A stretch of 12,273 nucleotides of DNA from positions 1 through 12,273 of the forward strand of contig JBIOJM010000311.1 in NCBI GenBank assembly GCA_044450785.1, written 5' to 3'. Position 1 is the first letter of the stretch. Each line of letters begins with the position of its first letter. Made by a program: the position numbers and the translations under genes. This stretch comes from JBIOJM01 sp044450785 (GTDB lineage Bacteria; Planctomycetota; Planctomycetia; Isosphaerales; Isosphaeraceae). This document shows, piece after piece, positions 1 to 7,735 of the stretch. Under the pieces are notes generated by a model. The model was given only the letters and a program-made list of their open reading frames with translations, searched no databases and was not told the DNA's origin.

Positions 1-396
1 AATGATCCAGCAAGAGTCGTGGGCGTTCATGCCAACGTGTGGGTAGTACGTCCGTGCCTTCGGCGCGGCGAGCAGGATCAGCGTCGTCTTGCGACCGGCC
101 GCCTCATGGGTCCGTCGGATCAGCTCCCTGCCAATCCCTTGGCGTTGATACGCCCGGTCAACGGCAAGGTCCGAGAGGTAAGTGCAGAAGTTGTAATCGG
201 TGATCGCCCGGGAAATGCCGACCAGCAAGCTGCCGACTCGGGCTGTCAGGATGATGTCGGCGTGCACGAGCATCCCGCGAACGGTCTCCGGCTCGTCGAC
301 AGGCCGTCGTTCCGCCAGAGTCGAGCGCTCGAGCAGGTCGATGAACTCGTCGACGACGAACTCCGGGTACGACTCGAGACGGTAAACGACGTCCAT
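1..396 (-). CDS. GNAT-family N-acetyltransferase (partial, 3' end outside window)
   Basis: The reverse frame from the ATG at 394-396 is open to the window edge (132 codons, no stop), so the C-terminus is cut off. Family: acetyl-CoA dependent GNAT acetyltransferase; the substrate cannot be told. A GNAT beta4-alpha3 core is seen at residues 73-89 (YLSDLAVD, then YQRQGIG, the acetyl-CoA pyrophosphate loop Q/RxxGxG). The end reads YYPHVGMNAHDSCW, a typical GNAT C-terminal strand with the tyrosine often used as general acid (Y117 or Y118), so only a few residues are probably missing. The start is supported by GAGG about 9 nt upstream. It is divergent from the SDR gene at 603, with a 206-bp shared upstream region. 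A 95-residue frame on the same strand is a shadow. Confidence 0.85.
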   Translation of the reverse strand, partial: MDVVYRLESYPEFVVDEFIDLLERSTLAERRPVDEPETVRGMLVHADIILTARVGSLLVGISRAITDYNFCTYLSDLAVDRAYQRQGIGRELIRRTHEAAGRKTTLILLAAPKARTYYPHVGMNAHDSCWII

Positions 397-460
397 CGCG
401 GTTGTCCTCGCTTTCCTTGTGCAGACTCGACGTCCGCCTCGTCAAATCAGACTACCAGAT

Positions 461-483
461 TTGTCGAGAATTCTCTCGCGACA
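461..483. promoter_or_regulatory. Palindromic site in the divergent GNAT/SDR intergenic region
   Basis: GAGAATTCTC at 466-475 is a perfect 10-bp palindrome, loosely framed by TGTCG (462-466) and CGACA (479-483). It lies in the 206-bp divergent region between the acetyltransferase and the dehydrogenase, where a shared operator would sit. No convincing -35/-10 pair was found next to it, and the binding factor is unknown. Confidence 0.25.
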
Positions 484-602
484 GAGACCGGAGCGAACGA
501 CAATATCTCTGGTGGCTCCGTGGGATGCTGGCCGCGTGCGGTCGAACACCGCATCGCCCGACCCCTCGGCATTCCGGTGACACCGCGCTAGGAGAATCGC
601 CG

Positions 603-1418
603 ATGAAGATTCAGGGGAGATGCGCGATTGTGACCGGTGCCGCCAGCGGCATCGGGCAGGCGGTCGCGGTCGAGCTGGCCGAGCGTGGAATCGACGCCGT
701 CGGCTTGGTTGACCACAATGAAAACGTGCTCAAAGTGGCCCGGATGATCAATGACATGATGGACGGCCCAGTTGCCGAGGCGTTGATCGGGGACACGACC
801 GATGAAGAATTTCGCCGCAAAGCGTTCGACCTGATGTGCTCGAAACACGGGGCGCCGCGCATTTGTGTGCCGGCAGCCGCTGTGGCCCGCGACCAGTTGG
901 CCGTCAAGATCGACAAGGTGACCGGAAAGGCAATCATTTATCCGGCCGAGACGTTTCGCATGGTGGTCGAGGTCAACCTGATCGCTCCGGTCTACTGGGC
1001 CATGGAGATGGTGGCGCGGATTGCGGAGGAACGCAAAGCGCAAGGACGGGGCCGTTGGGCTCCGGAAGAGGGGGTTCAAGGAACGACGATCTTGATCGGC
1101 TCGATCTCATCGCAGGGGATTCCCGGGCAAATCGCCTACGCCGCGACCAAGGCCGCGCTGGAAGGAGCCGCGGCCACCCTCAGCAAGGAATCCATGTATC
1201 ATGGGGTTCGCTGCGCAGTCATCCATCCCGGTTACACGGACACGCAGATGGTTCGCGCACTGGGGCGCGATTACATCGAGAACAACATCCTTCCATACAC
1301 CCAGTTGAGACGTTTGATCGAGCCGTCCGAGATCGCTGACGCCATCTACTTCATGATCTGCAATTCGGCTGTCAGCGGAGAGCTCTGGGCCGACGCCGGC
1401 TGGCACCCCAGAGCTTGA
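603..1418 (+). CDS. SDR-family NAD(P)-dependent oxidoreductase
   Basis: A 271-residue short-chain dehydrogenase with a Rossmann fold, predicted cytosolic; substrate unknown. TGAASGIG at residues 11-18 is the cofactor glycine motif. D37 at the end of beta2 (GLVDHNE) favours NAD over NADP. N125 (VNLIAP), a serine in GSISS (167-170), Y179 and K183 (YAATK) form the catalytic tetrad. The usual NNAG motif after beta4 reads PAAA (residues 90-93), which is odd. The loop between the serine and Y179 looks about one residue shorter than usual, so the exact serine is unsure. Residues about 142-160 are a charged insertion before beta5. The frame is open from 402, but the start at 603 fits the family N-terminus and has AGGAG at 590-594, 8 nt upstream. 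Confidence 0.93.
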   Translation: MKIQGRCAIVTGAASGIGQAVAVELAERGIDAVGLVDHNENVLKVARMINDMMDGPVAEALIGDTTDEEFRRKAFDLMCSKHGAPRICVPAAAVARDQLAVKIDKVTGKAIIYPAETFRMVVEVNLIAPVYWAMEMVARIAEERKAQGRGRWAPEEGVQGTTILIGSISSQGIPGQIAYAATKAALEGAAATLSKESMYHGVRCAVIHPGYTDTQMVRALGRDYIENNILPYTQLRRLIEPSEIADAIYFMICNSAVSGELWADAGWHPRA

Positions 1419-1516
1419 GAAGAAACGTTACCGACTCGCGAAATTGGGTCCGTTATTCTCGGAAGGTGAAAAGATGACCCACGAGAGCGGTTTTCACTCG
1501 GATAGCCGACTGGCCA

Positions 1517-1580
1517 TACTAACCCGACGCGTAAGCGAGGCGATCGCTGGCGGAATCCTCGCTTACGCGTCGGGTTAGTA
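1517..1580. repeat. Perfect 24-bp inverted repeat (planctomycete-type intergenic hairpin)
   Basis: Bases 1517-1540 and 1557-1580 are exact reverse complements (24 of 24) around a 16-nt loop. The arm begins TACTAACCCGACGCGTAAGC. Translated, the arm gives NPTRKRG, a string I recall as a common spurious peptide in planctomycete proteomes, so this is probably one copy of a dispersed element (recall, not searched). It sits about 100 bp after the SDR stop and could also work as a bidirectional transcription terminator, although no clear T-tract follows it. Confidence 0.85.
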
Positions 1581-1641
1581 AAAAGCGACATCCCGCGGTG
1601 CTATGTGCAACTCGTTGGTAAACCGCTCTACGACTACCGAC

Positions 1642-1675
1642 TTGACAGATCTAACTTTGCAATGCAAAGTACACT
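1642..1675 (+). promoter_or_regulatory. Candidate promoter/operator upstream of the radical SAM gene
   Basis: ACTTTGCA-A-TGCAAAGT (1654-1670) is a perfect 8-bp palindrome with a one-base centre, typical of a dimeric repressor site. A consensus-like TTGACA lies 6 bases upstream (1642-1647). TACACT (1670-1675) follows, but at 22 nt the spacing to TTGACA is too long for a standard sigma70 promoter; GATAAT at 1684-1689 is another possible -10. The palindrome would overlap the polymerase site, consistent with repression. The regulator is not identifiable. Confidence 0.4.
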
Positions 1676-1732
1676 GTGTTGCAGATAATTTCTTGAAGAC
1701 CTCACCTTTGATGGAAGAAGCGGACAAACTCC

Positions 1733-2911
1733 GTGAAGTCGAGGCACTGGATTCCGATAGGGATGCGAGTTGCGCCGCGGTTGGACCCGGGCCTACGGCC
1801 TGAACCAGTTCGGCCGAAGTACGCGCTTTTGATCAACCCTTATTACCCGAAGGATCCTCACGCAAGCTTCGGGAAGCACGTGCTGACGCCATCACTGGCG
1901 CTCACGAGTATTGCGGGGGCAACGCCGGCCGATTGGGAAGTGGCCTATTGGGACGAGAACCTTTTGCAAGGGGCGCCGCCGTGGGAGCCGTTTCCGCAAG
2001 TCGTCGGTATCACGGTCCATCTCACGTTCGCCGCGCGGGCATATGAGCTGGCGCGATGGTATCGGAACCGGGGTGCCCGCGTGGTGCTCGGTGGACTACA
2101 CGTGCTGTCGTGTCCCGAGGAGGCGGCGCCGCATGCGGATGCTCTCGCGATCGGTGAGGGGGTACGGCTCTGGCCCGAGATCCTCCGCGACGTCGAGGCG
2201 GGGGTGCTAGAGCCGGTGTACCGAGGGAGCTATCAGCGGCCCTACCGCGAGGAACCAACCCCGGGCCGGGACTTGTTGCCCCGATCTAGCTTTCTGACCA
2301 CGACGAGCTTGATCGCCACCCGAGGCTGCCACAATCGCTGCGGCTTTTGTTACCTGGCGACCGACGGGTTGGCGATGCCCTACCAGGTTCGTGACGTCGA
2401 GCAATTCGATCACGACCGCGCGGACGTCTTCGCGCGGACGGTCGCGTGGATCGAAGAGAACCGCCTGGAGTGCGCCACGTTCCACATCCTGACACCGTAC
2501 CCCGGGACCCCTTTGTTTCGACAGATGGAGGCCGAGAACAGGCTCTTGCACAAGGACTGGTCCCGGTACGACACGGCGCACGTGGTTTTTCAGCCCAAGC
2601 ACATGACTGCGGACGAGCTTGCCGAGGGCTATGCCTGGTCCTACCGACGTCTCTTCTCGCACCGCTCAATCTGGCGACGACGGCCGCATGATCGGCAGGC
2701 AGTCGTCCCATACCTGGCAATGTCGTATCTCTACAAGCGTTCCAATTTCCTTTGGCACCTCCTGATCCGTCACAGGCTTACCGCTCGGGTCTGGCGGCCG
2801 CTGGTGGAAAGAACGCGGCGACGCCACCTGCGATTCCGCAGGCGCCTGGAGGCGCGGGTGATTCCCGACGGCTCATCACGGGCCGCGACCGTGGTGCCGG
2901 CCGGCGTTTGA
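1733..2911 (+). pseudogene. B12-binding domain radical SAM protein with internal deletion of the radical SAM barrel
   Basis: The frame encodes 392 residues. Residues about 28-165 are a cobalamin-binding-like Rossmann domain (YALLINPYYPKDP, VGITVHLTF, VVLGGLHVLSCPEEA, LAIGEGV). The radical SAM motif CHNRCGFC (C199, C203, C206) starts the catalytic domain. After RDVEQ (224) the sequence jumps to FDHDRADVF and HILTPYPGTPLF, which in the family form the last barrel strands. The roughly 110-130 residues normally between are absent, so beta2 to about beta5 of the barrel, including SAM-binding parts, are lost while the frame is kept (junction near 2404/2405). The rest (DELAEGYAWSYRRLFS, then YLYKRSNFLWHLL and a basic tail) looks normal. 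The start is unsure: GTG 1733 or ATG 1763 (MRVAP); neither has a good SD. Family members modify lipids or other small molecules; a functional product here is doubtful. Confidence 0.75.
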
Positions 2912-2942
2912 TGGGCGGTGAGCCGGTAACGACCGCGATCCG

Positions 2943-3305
2943 TCACATCACGCGGTCTTCGGCCCAGGGGTGGCACCGGCCGGTCTTGAACTCCTTACAA
3001 TCCGCGACGGTGGGCTCGTGAATCGTGTCCGGGTTGTAAACGGCGTTGATGTTCTTCAGAAGGGGAATCAGGTCAGGGTCGGGATAGCCGAGACCTCGAA
3101 TCTCAAAGAAGTCGTTGTTCACGTCGTAAACGCGGAAAACGTCCTTGCCGATGCGGACCATCCGAAGCTGGCGCAACTCGGCGCGGGTGCGTTTGAGGAA
3201 GGTCAGGGCGGCGTCCAGTCCGCCCGGGCAATAATCGTGGACTGCAAGCGGAATCGGCGCGGTGTGTTTGGCTGCTTGCGGCATTGCGTATCTGGCCCCT
3301 GTCAT
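2943..3305 (-). CDS. Small conserved-looking protein, last gene of the PFOR operon (function unknown)
   Basis: A 120-residue protein I do not recognise. The start at ATG 3303-3305 is 7 nt past the stop of the ferredoxin/beta chain, and its SD (AGGTGAT) overlaps that stop, so translational coupling is likely. A longer frame reaching 3434 lies inside the upstream gene and is rejected. There is no signal peptide or membrane segment. It has three cysteines (C26 in HDYCPGG, C103 in VADCKEF, C111 in GRCHPW) and a mixed alpha/beta pattern (VRIGKDVFRVYDVNNDFFEI, about 50-69). The two C-terminal cysteines, eight apart with a histidine after the second, could bind metal or an Fe-S cluster, but this is inference. 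Its position suggests an accessory or maturation role for the oxidoreductase. It ends 31 bp from the convergent radical SAM gene. Confidence 0.75.
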   Translation of the reverse strand: MTGARYAMPQAAKHTAPIPLAVHDYCPGGLDAALTFLKRTRAELRQLRMVRIGKDVFRVYDVNNDFFEIRGLGYPDPDLIPLLKNINAVYNPDTIHEPTVADCKEFKTGRCHPWAEDRVM

Positions 3306-3312
3306 GGCGGGA

Positions 3313-4962
3313 TCACCTGAGTCCGGCCAGTTCTTGAAGGACGTGCCAGTTGTCGAGCCGATCCTCGTTGGCCCGCAGGATCGTCTCGGAAGGATTGCCG
3401 TCGCGATCGAACTGCTTGGAGAAGCGACCCTCACTGCGGGCGAAGTCGATGAAGTTAACCGTCTCCTTGGTCTTGGGGTTGGTGAACCAGTCGTCCTTCA
3501 TCGACGGGTTGCCCTGAAGCGAGAGACGTTCCCGAATCGTGTTGCCCTTGCGGGGATCGTACATCAGAAGGGGGAATGCGCGGGTATCGACGGCCAACCG
3601 CGCCTGGTCACCGGCCATGTTGTCGGCCACGCCGTGCTCGGGCTGGCAGGTCGTGTAGCAAGAGATGATGGCCGGACCATCGAACTCGAGCGCCCCGAGA
3701 ACGGCCTTGTAAAAGTGATTGACGTGAGCGCAAGTGGTCTGGGCCACGAAGGTGCGCGGGTGCATCATGGCGATCTGGGCGATCTCCTTGCGCCGTTCCT
3801 GCTTGCCGGCGACGGTCTTGCCGTGCACGGTCATCTTGGTGTTCTGGCCGGTGAAGCTGCTGGTGGATGCCTGGCCGCCGGTGTTGGAATACACCTGGGT
3901 GTCGAGCACGAACACCTTGACGTTCATACCGCTGGCCAGCAGCCGTGACAGCGCCTGGAAGCCGATGTCGAACATGGCGCCGTCGCCGCCGATGCACCAG
4001 ATCGGCTTGTCGGACCAGCCAATTTGGTCCCAGCGCATGCGCACGCCGATGGCGTCGGCCGGAGCGTTTTCAAAGAGCGAGTTGGTCCAGGGGACAAGGT
4101 AGGGGTTGTAGGGATACGTCGAGGTGTAGACGGTGTTGCACCCGGTAGCGGCGATGATGCCCCACTGATCGCCGTACTTCGAGCCGGTCGCGGAACAGAG
4201 CATGCGCAGCGCCGTCCCCTCGCCGCAGCCGGCACACGAGCCGGCCCCGCCGGTGTAGAGCAACGTCTGCTCCTTGAGCATCATGTCGATCAACAGGTTG
4301 TCGTTGATGTATTTGTCGTTGCTCGGCCCGAAGTTTTTGAAGAAGCGATGGCTCTTGCGCGCCTGGATCATCACCTCGTCGGTCTTGGCGATCATTTTGA
4401 GAGCGTTGTCGTCGCAGACCGTGACGCACTCGGCACAGCCCTTGCACTTGCTCGGGTCGATGGTGATGTTGAACATCCCGCCCGGCATTCCCTTCTTCTT
4501 GCCGCTGTCGAAATACTTCTTGGTCCGGGACCACTGGGTTTGGAACATCGCGCGGTCGTCGGGGTCGGCGATGGTCTGGAGCTTCAATTCGAGCTCGGGC
4601 TCCGAAAGGACCTTACCCAGGATTGCGGTGTCGGGGCATTCGGTCACGCAGTCCATGCAGCCGGTGCAGTTCTCGGTGATGTAGAGCGGGATGTCGGGGG
4701 CGATGTTGCTGAAGTCGCGGAGCGTGGCCGTGCCCGCGGGAACCAACGAGCGGGCCAGCGTCAAGTCGGCCGGCATTTCGTTCTCGGCGGTGCCTTCCTC
4801 ATAGCCGCGGATGATCCGTTCGTTGAAGTCGATGACGTCGAGCACCGGCAGATTGACAAGCTTGTACGGCGTGTCAACGAGGGAACCGAAGGAATTGTTG
4901 TTAAATGGGTCCTTGTCGCTGGCCTCATTCATCGAGGGCTTGGGGGGAGCTAATTGAGACAT
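3313..4962 (-). CDS. 2-oxoacid (pyruvate):ferredoxin oxidoreductase, ferredoxin + beta chain
   Basis: A 549-residue chain equal to the C-terminal half of single-chain pyruvate:ferredoxin oxidoreductase. With the 5003-6997 chain it would oxidise a 2-oxoacid with CoA and pass electrons through Fe-S clusters to ferredoxin in the cytosol. Two 4Fe-4S sites are seen at residues 99-109 (CTGCMDCVTECP) and 173-183 (CKGCAECVTVC, where D-D replaces the usual proline). The TPP domain carries C243, C246 and C275 of the proximal cluster (GSCAGCG, TGCNTVY), with C435 or C439 as likely fourth ligand. The TPP/Mg motif runs from G326-D327-G328 to N360 (YSNTGGQAS). The C-terminal 90 residues resemble the extra domain of long PFORs. 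A strong SD, AAGGAG (4969-4974), lies 6 nt before the ATG. The substrate is not proven; pyruvate is the best guess. Confidence 0.93.
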   Translation of the reverse strand: MSQLAPPKPSMNEASDKDPFNNNSFGSLVDTPYKLVNLPVLDVIDFNERIIRGYEEGTAENEMPADLTLARSLVPAGTATLRDFSNIAPDIPLYITENCTGCMDCVTECPDTAILGKVLSEPELELKLQTIADPDDRAMFQTQWSRTKKYFDSGKKKGMPGGMFNITIDPSKCKGCAECVTVCDDNALKMIAKTDEVMIQARKSHRFFKNFGPSNDKYINDNLLIDMMLKEQTLLYTGGAGSCAGCGEGTALRMLCSATGSKYGDQWGIIAATGCNTVYTSTYPYNPYLVPWTNSLFENAPADAIGVRMRWDQIGWSDKPIWCIGGDGAMFDIGFQALSRLLASGMNVKVFVLDTQVYSNTGGQASTSSFTGQNTKMTVHGKTVAGKQERRKEIAQIAMMHPRTFVAQTTCAHVNHFYKAVLGALEFDGPAIISCYTTCQPEHGVADNMAGDQARLAVDTRAFPLLMYDPRKGNTIRERLSLQGNPSMKDDWFTNPKTKETVNFIDFARSEGRFSKQFDRDGNPSETILRANEDRLDNWHVLQELAGLR

Positions 4963-5002
4963 CGGTCACTCCTTATGAGTGATGGTTCGCGTGGGGTTGG
5001 GA

Positions 5003-6997
5003 TCAGGAGAAAATCAGCTCCGCGGGGATCTCTTTCATGTCGCCGTAGCCGCGCTTGACGCACGTCAAGTTGTCCTGGACCACGCGGTCGCCCCGTTTGC
5101 CGAAGTACTTGCGGAGGGCATTTTCGACACCGGCGTAGACCTGCTCGTCGGTCATCTCGCTCTGCCGCGCGTAGGGGGTGAGCTTGAGGAACGCACCCAA
5201 GAGCACGATCCCCTGCATCCGCATCTGGAGATCGGCCACCGAGGCGATCTCGCGCGCGATCGAGACCATGTCGGCATAATAGACACGGATCTTCTTGTCG
5301 CGGATGGTTCGCCGGTTGGACTCGGGGATCCGAATCCAAACCTCGCGCGGGTCGCTGTGGTGGGACTGCATGAAGATGGCCCCCGTGGGGACCAATCCCT
5401 TGAACGGTTCCGCACTGAGGATGGCGGTCGGGTCATTGATGCAGACCAAATCGACCTGCTGGAGCTCGCTGTGGGTGAAGATGTGTGAATCGGCGATCGT
5501 CAGATAATAGGTGGTGGGGAGCCCTTTTTTCTCCGAGCCATATTTGGGGTAGGCCTGGACGTCCTTGCCGAAAACATCGCCGGCGATCGTGGCGATGACC
5601 TTGTTGGTCGTCACCGAGCCGAACCCGCCGACCGAGTGCCCACGCATCGAGAAGCCTCCCGGTGGCCGGAGGTCGGGATCCTGGCCCCGTTTTAGCGCGA
5701 GGGGATGATCGATGCCGACGCAGAAGAAATCCGGGCCGTCGTCGATCATGTTGTGGAACGCGGTAATGATGTCGCCCGCGCGCACGTCGCGGCTGCCCAG
5801 CCCGGCCGCGGCGCCGTAGATCCTCGGCACCTGGTCGATCCGGTCCTGCCCGTTCTGACCGGTCATGGCGTCGCAGAACGCCGCCTTGATCTCGCGAGTC
5901 AGGTGATTGCCCGTGGTCGACAGGGGGTCGTCCATCCGCTCGAAGACCGTGACGGCCCGGCAGTCCCGCAGCGCCTTGACGATCTGACGGGCCGGGAACG
6001 GCCGGAACACAAAGACCGTCAAACATCCGGCCGCGATCCCCAGATGGTCGCGCAGATAGTCGACCGTCGCCTTGGCGGTCTCCATGTAACAACCCAGGCC
6101 GATCAAGACGTACTCGGCATCGGCGCACCGATACGGCTCCAGGAAGTCGTACTGCCGGCCGGTTTTGCGATAAAACTCGGCGAAAGCGTTCTCAAGGGCG
6201 GGCTCGATCCGCTGGTAGTACCACCGTTGCGCGATCTTCCCCTTCATGTACGAATCCTGGTTCTGGACGACGCCCGACATCATCGGGTTGGCCGGGTCCA
6301 TCAGGTTGACCAGCTTCTCCTTGGGGTCGCCGATGTACTCCTTCATGAATTCCGGCTCGGGAAGCCGGACCCTTTCGACGGTGTGGGTTGTGAGGAATCC
6401 GTCCTGGACGTTGAAGAAGGGGGTCTGGGTCGCCTCGGCGACGCGACGAGCGACCAGACAGAAGTCGCCGGCCTCCTGGGCGTTCCGGGCGAATATCATC
6501 CCCCAGCCGCAGTCGGCGACCGACATCACATCATCGTGGCCGGCGTGGACGTTGAGTCCCTGGCTGGTCAAAGCCCTGGATCCGATGTTCATGACGACCG
6601 GCAGCCGTTTGCCCGAGATCGTGTACAGGACCTCTTTCATCAGCACCAGTCCCTGGCCCGAGGTGAAATTGGTCACGCGTCCCCCCGCAACCGCGAACCC
6701 TTCGCAGACGGTGGCCGCCGAATGCTCGCTTTCCGGCTCGAAAAACATCAGGGGATCGCCCCAGAGGTTTTTGCCACCGTTCATCACCGAAGCGTTGAAA
6801 CCCCCACCCATTGTCGTCGAGCTGGTGATCGGATAAGCCCCGGCAGCCTGGGCGACGTTGATCTCAACATGAACGACAGCCTCCGCCCCGTCGCACGTGG
6901 TCGGCGTCCCCGGATACTCGTACTGACGCCCCCTGGGCTCCTCGATCGTCAGAGGCACTTGCCCGGCCTTGCCAGTCTCGACTTGCACAATGCTCAT
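5003..6997 (-). CDS. 2-oxoacid (pyruvate):ferredoxin oxidoreductase, alpha + gamma chain
   Basis: A 664-residue chain equal to the N-terminal half (domains I-III) of single-chain PFOR. Domain I (about 30-260) has YPITSST (55-61), ESEHSAA, FTSGQGL (111-117), R141, LNVHAGHDDVM and TPFFNVQDGFLTTH, all in the positions of the TPP-pyrimidine domain. Domain II, the transketolase-C-like part, starts near YVLIGLGCYMETAKAT. Domain III, gamma-like, has GHSVGGFGSVTTNK and KGLPTTYYLTIADS. The ATG at 6995-6997 has AGAGGT 5 nt upstream. It is first in the operon; the beta chain starts 40 bp after its stop. Planctomycetes are often aerobic, so the enzyme may serve fermentation, anaplerosis or low-potential ferredoxin supply. 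The split alpha-gamma / ferredoxin-beta layout differs from both NifJ (one chain) and the archaeal four-subunit enzyme. Confidence 0.92.
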   Translation of the reverse strand: MSIVQVETGKAGQVPLTIEEPRGRQYEYPGTPTTCDGAEAVVHVEINVAQAAGAYPITSSTTMGGGFNASVMNGGKNLWGDPLMFFEPESEHSAATVCEGFAVAGGRVTNFTSGQGLVLMKEVLYTISGKRLPVVMNIGSRALTSQGLNVHAGHDDVMSVADCGWGMIFARNAQEAGDFCLVARRVAEATQTPFFNVQDGFLTTHTVERVRLPEPEFMKEYIGDPKEKLVNLMDPANPMMSGVVQNQDSYMKGKIAQRWYYQRIEPALENAFAEFYRKTGRQYDFLEPYRCADAEYVLIGLGCYMETAKATVDYLRDHLGIAAGCLTVFVFRPFPARQIVKALRDCRAVTVFERMDDPLSTTGNHLTREIKAAFCDAMTGQNGQDRIDQVPRIYGAAAGLGSRDVRAGDIITAFHNMIDDGPDFFCVGIDHPLALKRGQDPDLRPPGGFSMRGHSVGGFGSVTTNKVIATIAGDVFGKDVQAYPKYGSEKKGLPTTYYLTIADSHIFTHSELQQVDLVCINDPTAILSAEPFKGLVPTGAIFMQSHHSDPREVWIRIPESNRRTIRDKKIRVYYADMVSIAREIASVADLQMRMQGIVLLGAFLKLTPYARQSEMTDEQVYAGVENALRKYFGKRGDRVVQDNLTCVKRGYGDMKEIPAELIFS

Positions 6998-7103
6998 TTC
7001 GACCTCTTTGGCGCTGGAACAGTTTCGCTTCGGAACAACGGCGCCGCCCGGACGCCTGACGAGTGGACCTCAATATGCTTGCAACCTCCCGTCCGTTGTG
7101 TCG

Positions 7104-7132
7104 ATGATGCACCTTGTCCTAGCCGGAGTCAA
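7104..7132 (-). promoter_or_regulatory. Candidate promoter of the PFOR operon
   Basis: On the minus strand TTGACT (7127-7132) and CATCAT (7104-7109) are 17 nt apart, giving a sigma70-like promoter with a leader of roughly 100 nt before the alpha/gamma gene. The -10 matches only four of six consensus bases, so this is a weak call. Confidence 0.3.
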
Positions 7133-7204
7133 GGATACTTTGAGGCAATGCATTCATACCGTCCATATAAGATCCAGAATCATCTCGGATCGTCAGACTT
7201 GGTG

Positions 7205-7515
7205 ATTTTTTTCACAGTTGAACTCGATGCGACACGAAGCCTGTCCTCGAGCACAGCCGAACTGCCCCGGTCAGGCGATCCACCCGGCGGTGCGGTGTCG
7301 CACATCGAGGTTGTCACGCGACGCAAAATCGCTCGACGGCGAAAGTTTGGCTGACGTGGAAGAATTCATGGAGCTCGATGGGGGGTGCAGGCAGACACGT
7401 TCCCTCGGTCGATGAACGTCCTTGCACGGTCGTCGCGCGGGGGGGGCTGGTACGATGGCTCCGTCGGAGCCTCTTCATTTCCCGGGTCGGCTCCGAGGGA
7501 GCCTCGGCCCGCCTC
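7205..7515. other. Intergenic stretch without a recognisable gene
   Basis: Short open frames occur on both strands (for example 7218-7415 plus and 7314-7601 minus), but none has a domain, a convincing SD or recognisable sequence. Together with the fragments to its right this looks like decaying DNA upstream of the PFOR operon. Confidence 0.5.
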
Positions 7516-7622
7516 GGAGGATGAACCGGCTCTGGCGGCCGTTGGTGGATGGGACGCGGCGGCTCGAGGCTCGCCTCGCACCTGATGACTCGCCTTTCCA
7601 AAGAGCTGCGCTGGGGGCTTGA
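7516..7622 (+). pseudogene. Remnant of a second B12-binding radical SAM gene (C-terminal end)
   Basis: Bases 7531-7561 match 2790-2820, inside the radical SAM gene, at 27 of 31 positions, and the same reading frame is kept. The peptide reads RLWRPLVDGTRR then LEARLAPDDS, against VWRPLVERTRR and RLEARVIPDGS in the gene at 1733-2911, with about seven residues lost between the two blocks. The frame continues to a stop at 7620-7622. There is no start, B12 domain or CxxxCxxC motif nearby, so only a 3' scrap of a paralogue is left. The match is short, so chance or a shared local repeat cannot be fully excluded. Confidence 0.5.
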
Positions 7623-7735
7623 AATTGCTGCGATAGAGGAAGTTAGCAGCAGGGGTTAGAACGAGGCCAGGGCCGAAGGGTTCTGCTGTCAGGTTAGCTG
7701 CTACCGGACGCCCAACCTTGCAATTTGGTTATCGG

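Larger units (their letters stand above)
1419..1732. other. Intergenic region between SDR and radical SAM genes
   Basis: These 314 bases hold the 24-bp inverted repeat (1517-1580) and the palindromic operator candidate with TTGACA (1642-1670). A short open frame with ATG at 1711 (31 codons, ending at 1803) overlaps the radical SAM start out of frame and resembles nothing I know. Otherwise nothing is recognised. Confidence 0.6.

Noticed and set aside
402..602. Upstream extension of the SDR frame from 402
   Set aside because: SDR homology begins at MKIQGRCAIVTG and a good SD sits just before 603.
4024..4953. Plus-strand open frame opposite the PFOR beta gene
   Set aside because: Repetitive low-complexity V/G/D/L-rich shadow of the real minus-strand gene.
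7205..7220. T-run with short GTGA/TCAC arms as an intrinsic terminator
   Set aside because: Only four base pairs in the arms and no gene ends there on the matching strand.
5705..7354. Long plus-strand open frame (549 codons) opposite the PFOR alpha/gamma gene
   Set aside because: It is antisense to a clear PFOR chain and has no recognisable domain; long antisense frames are common in GC-rich DNA.
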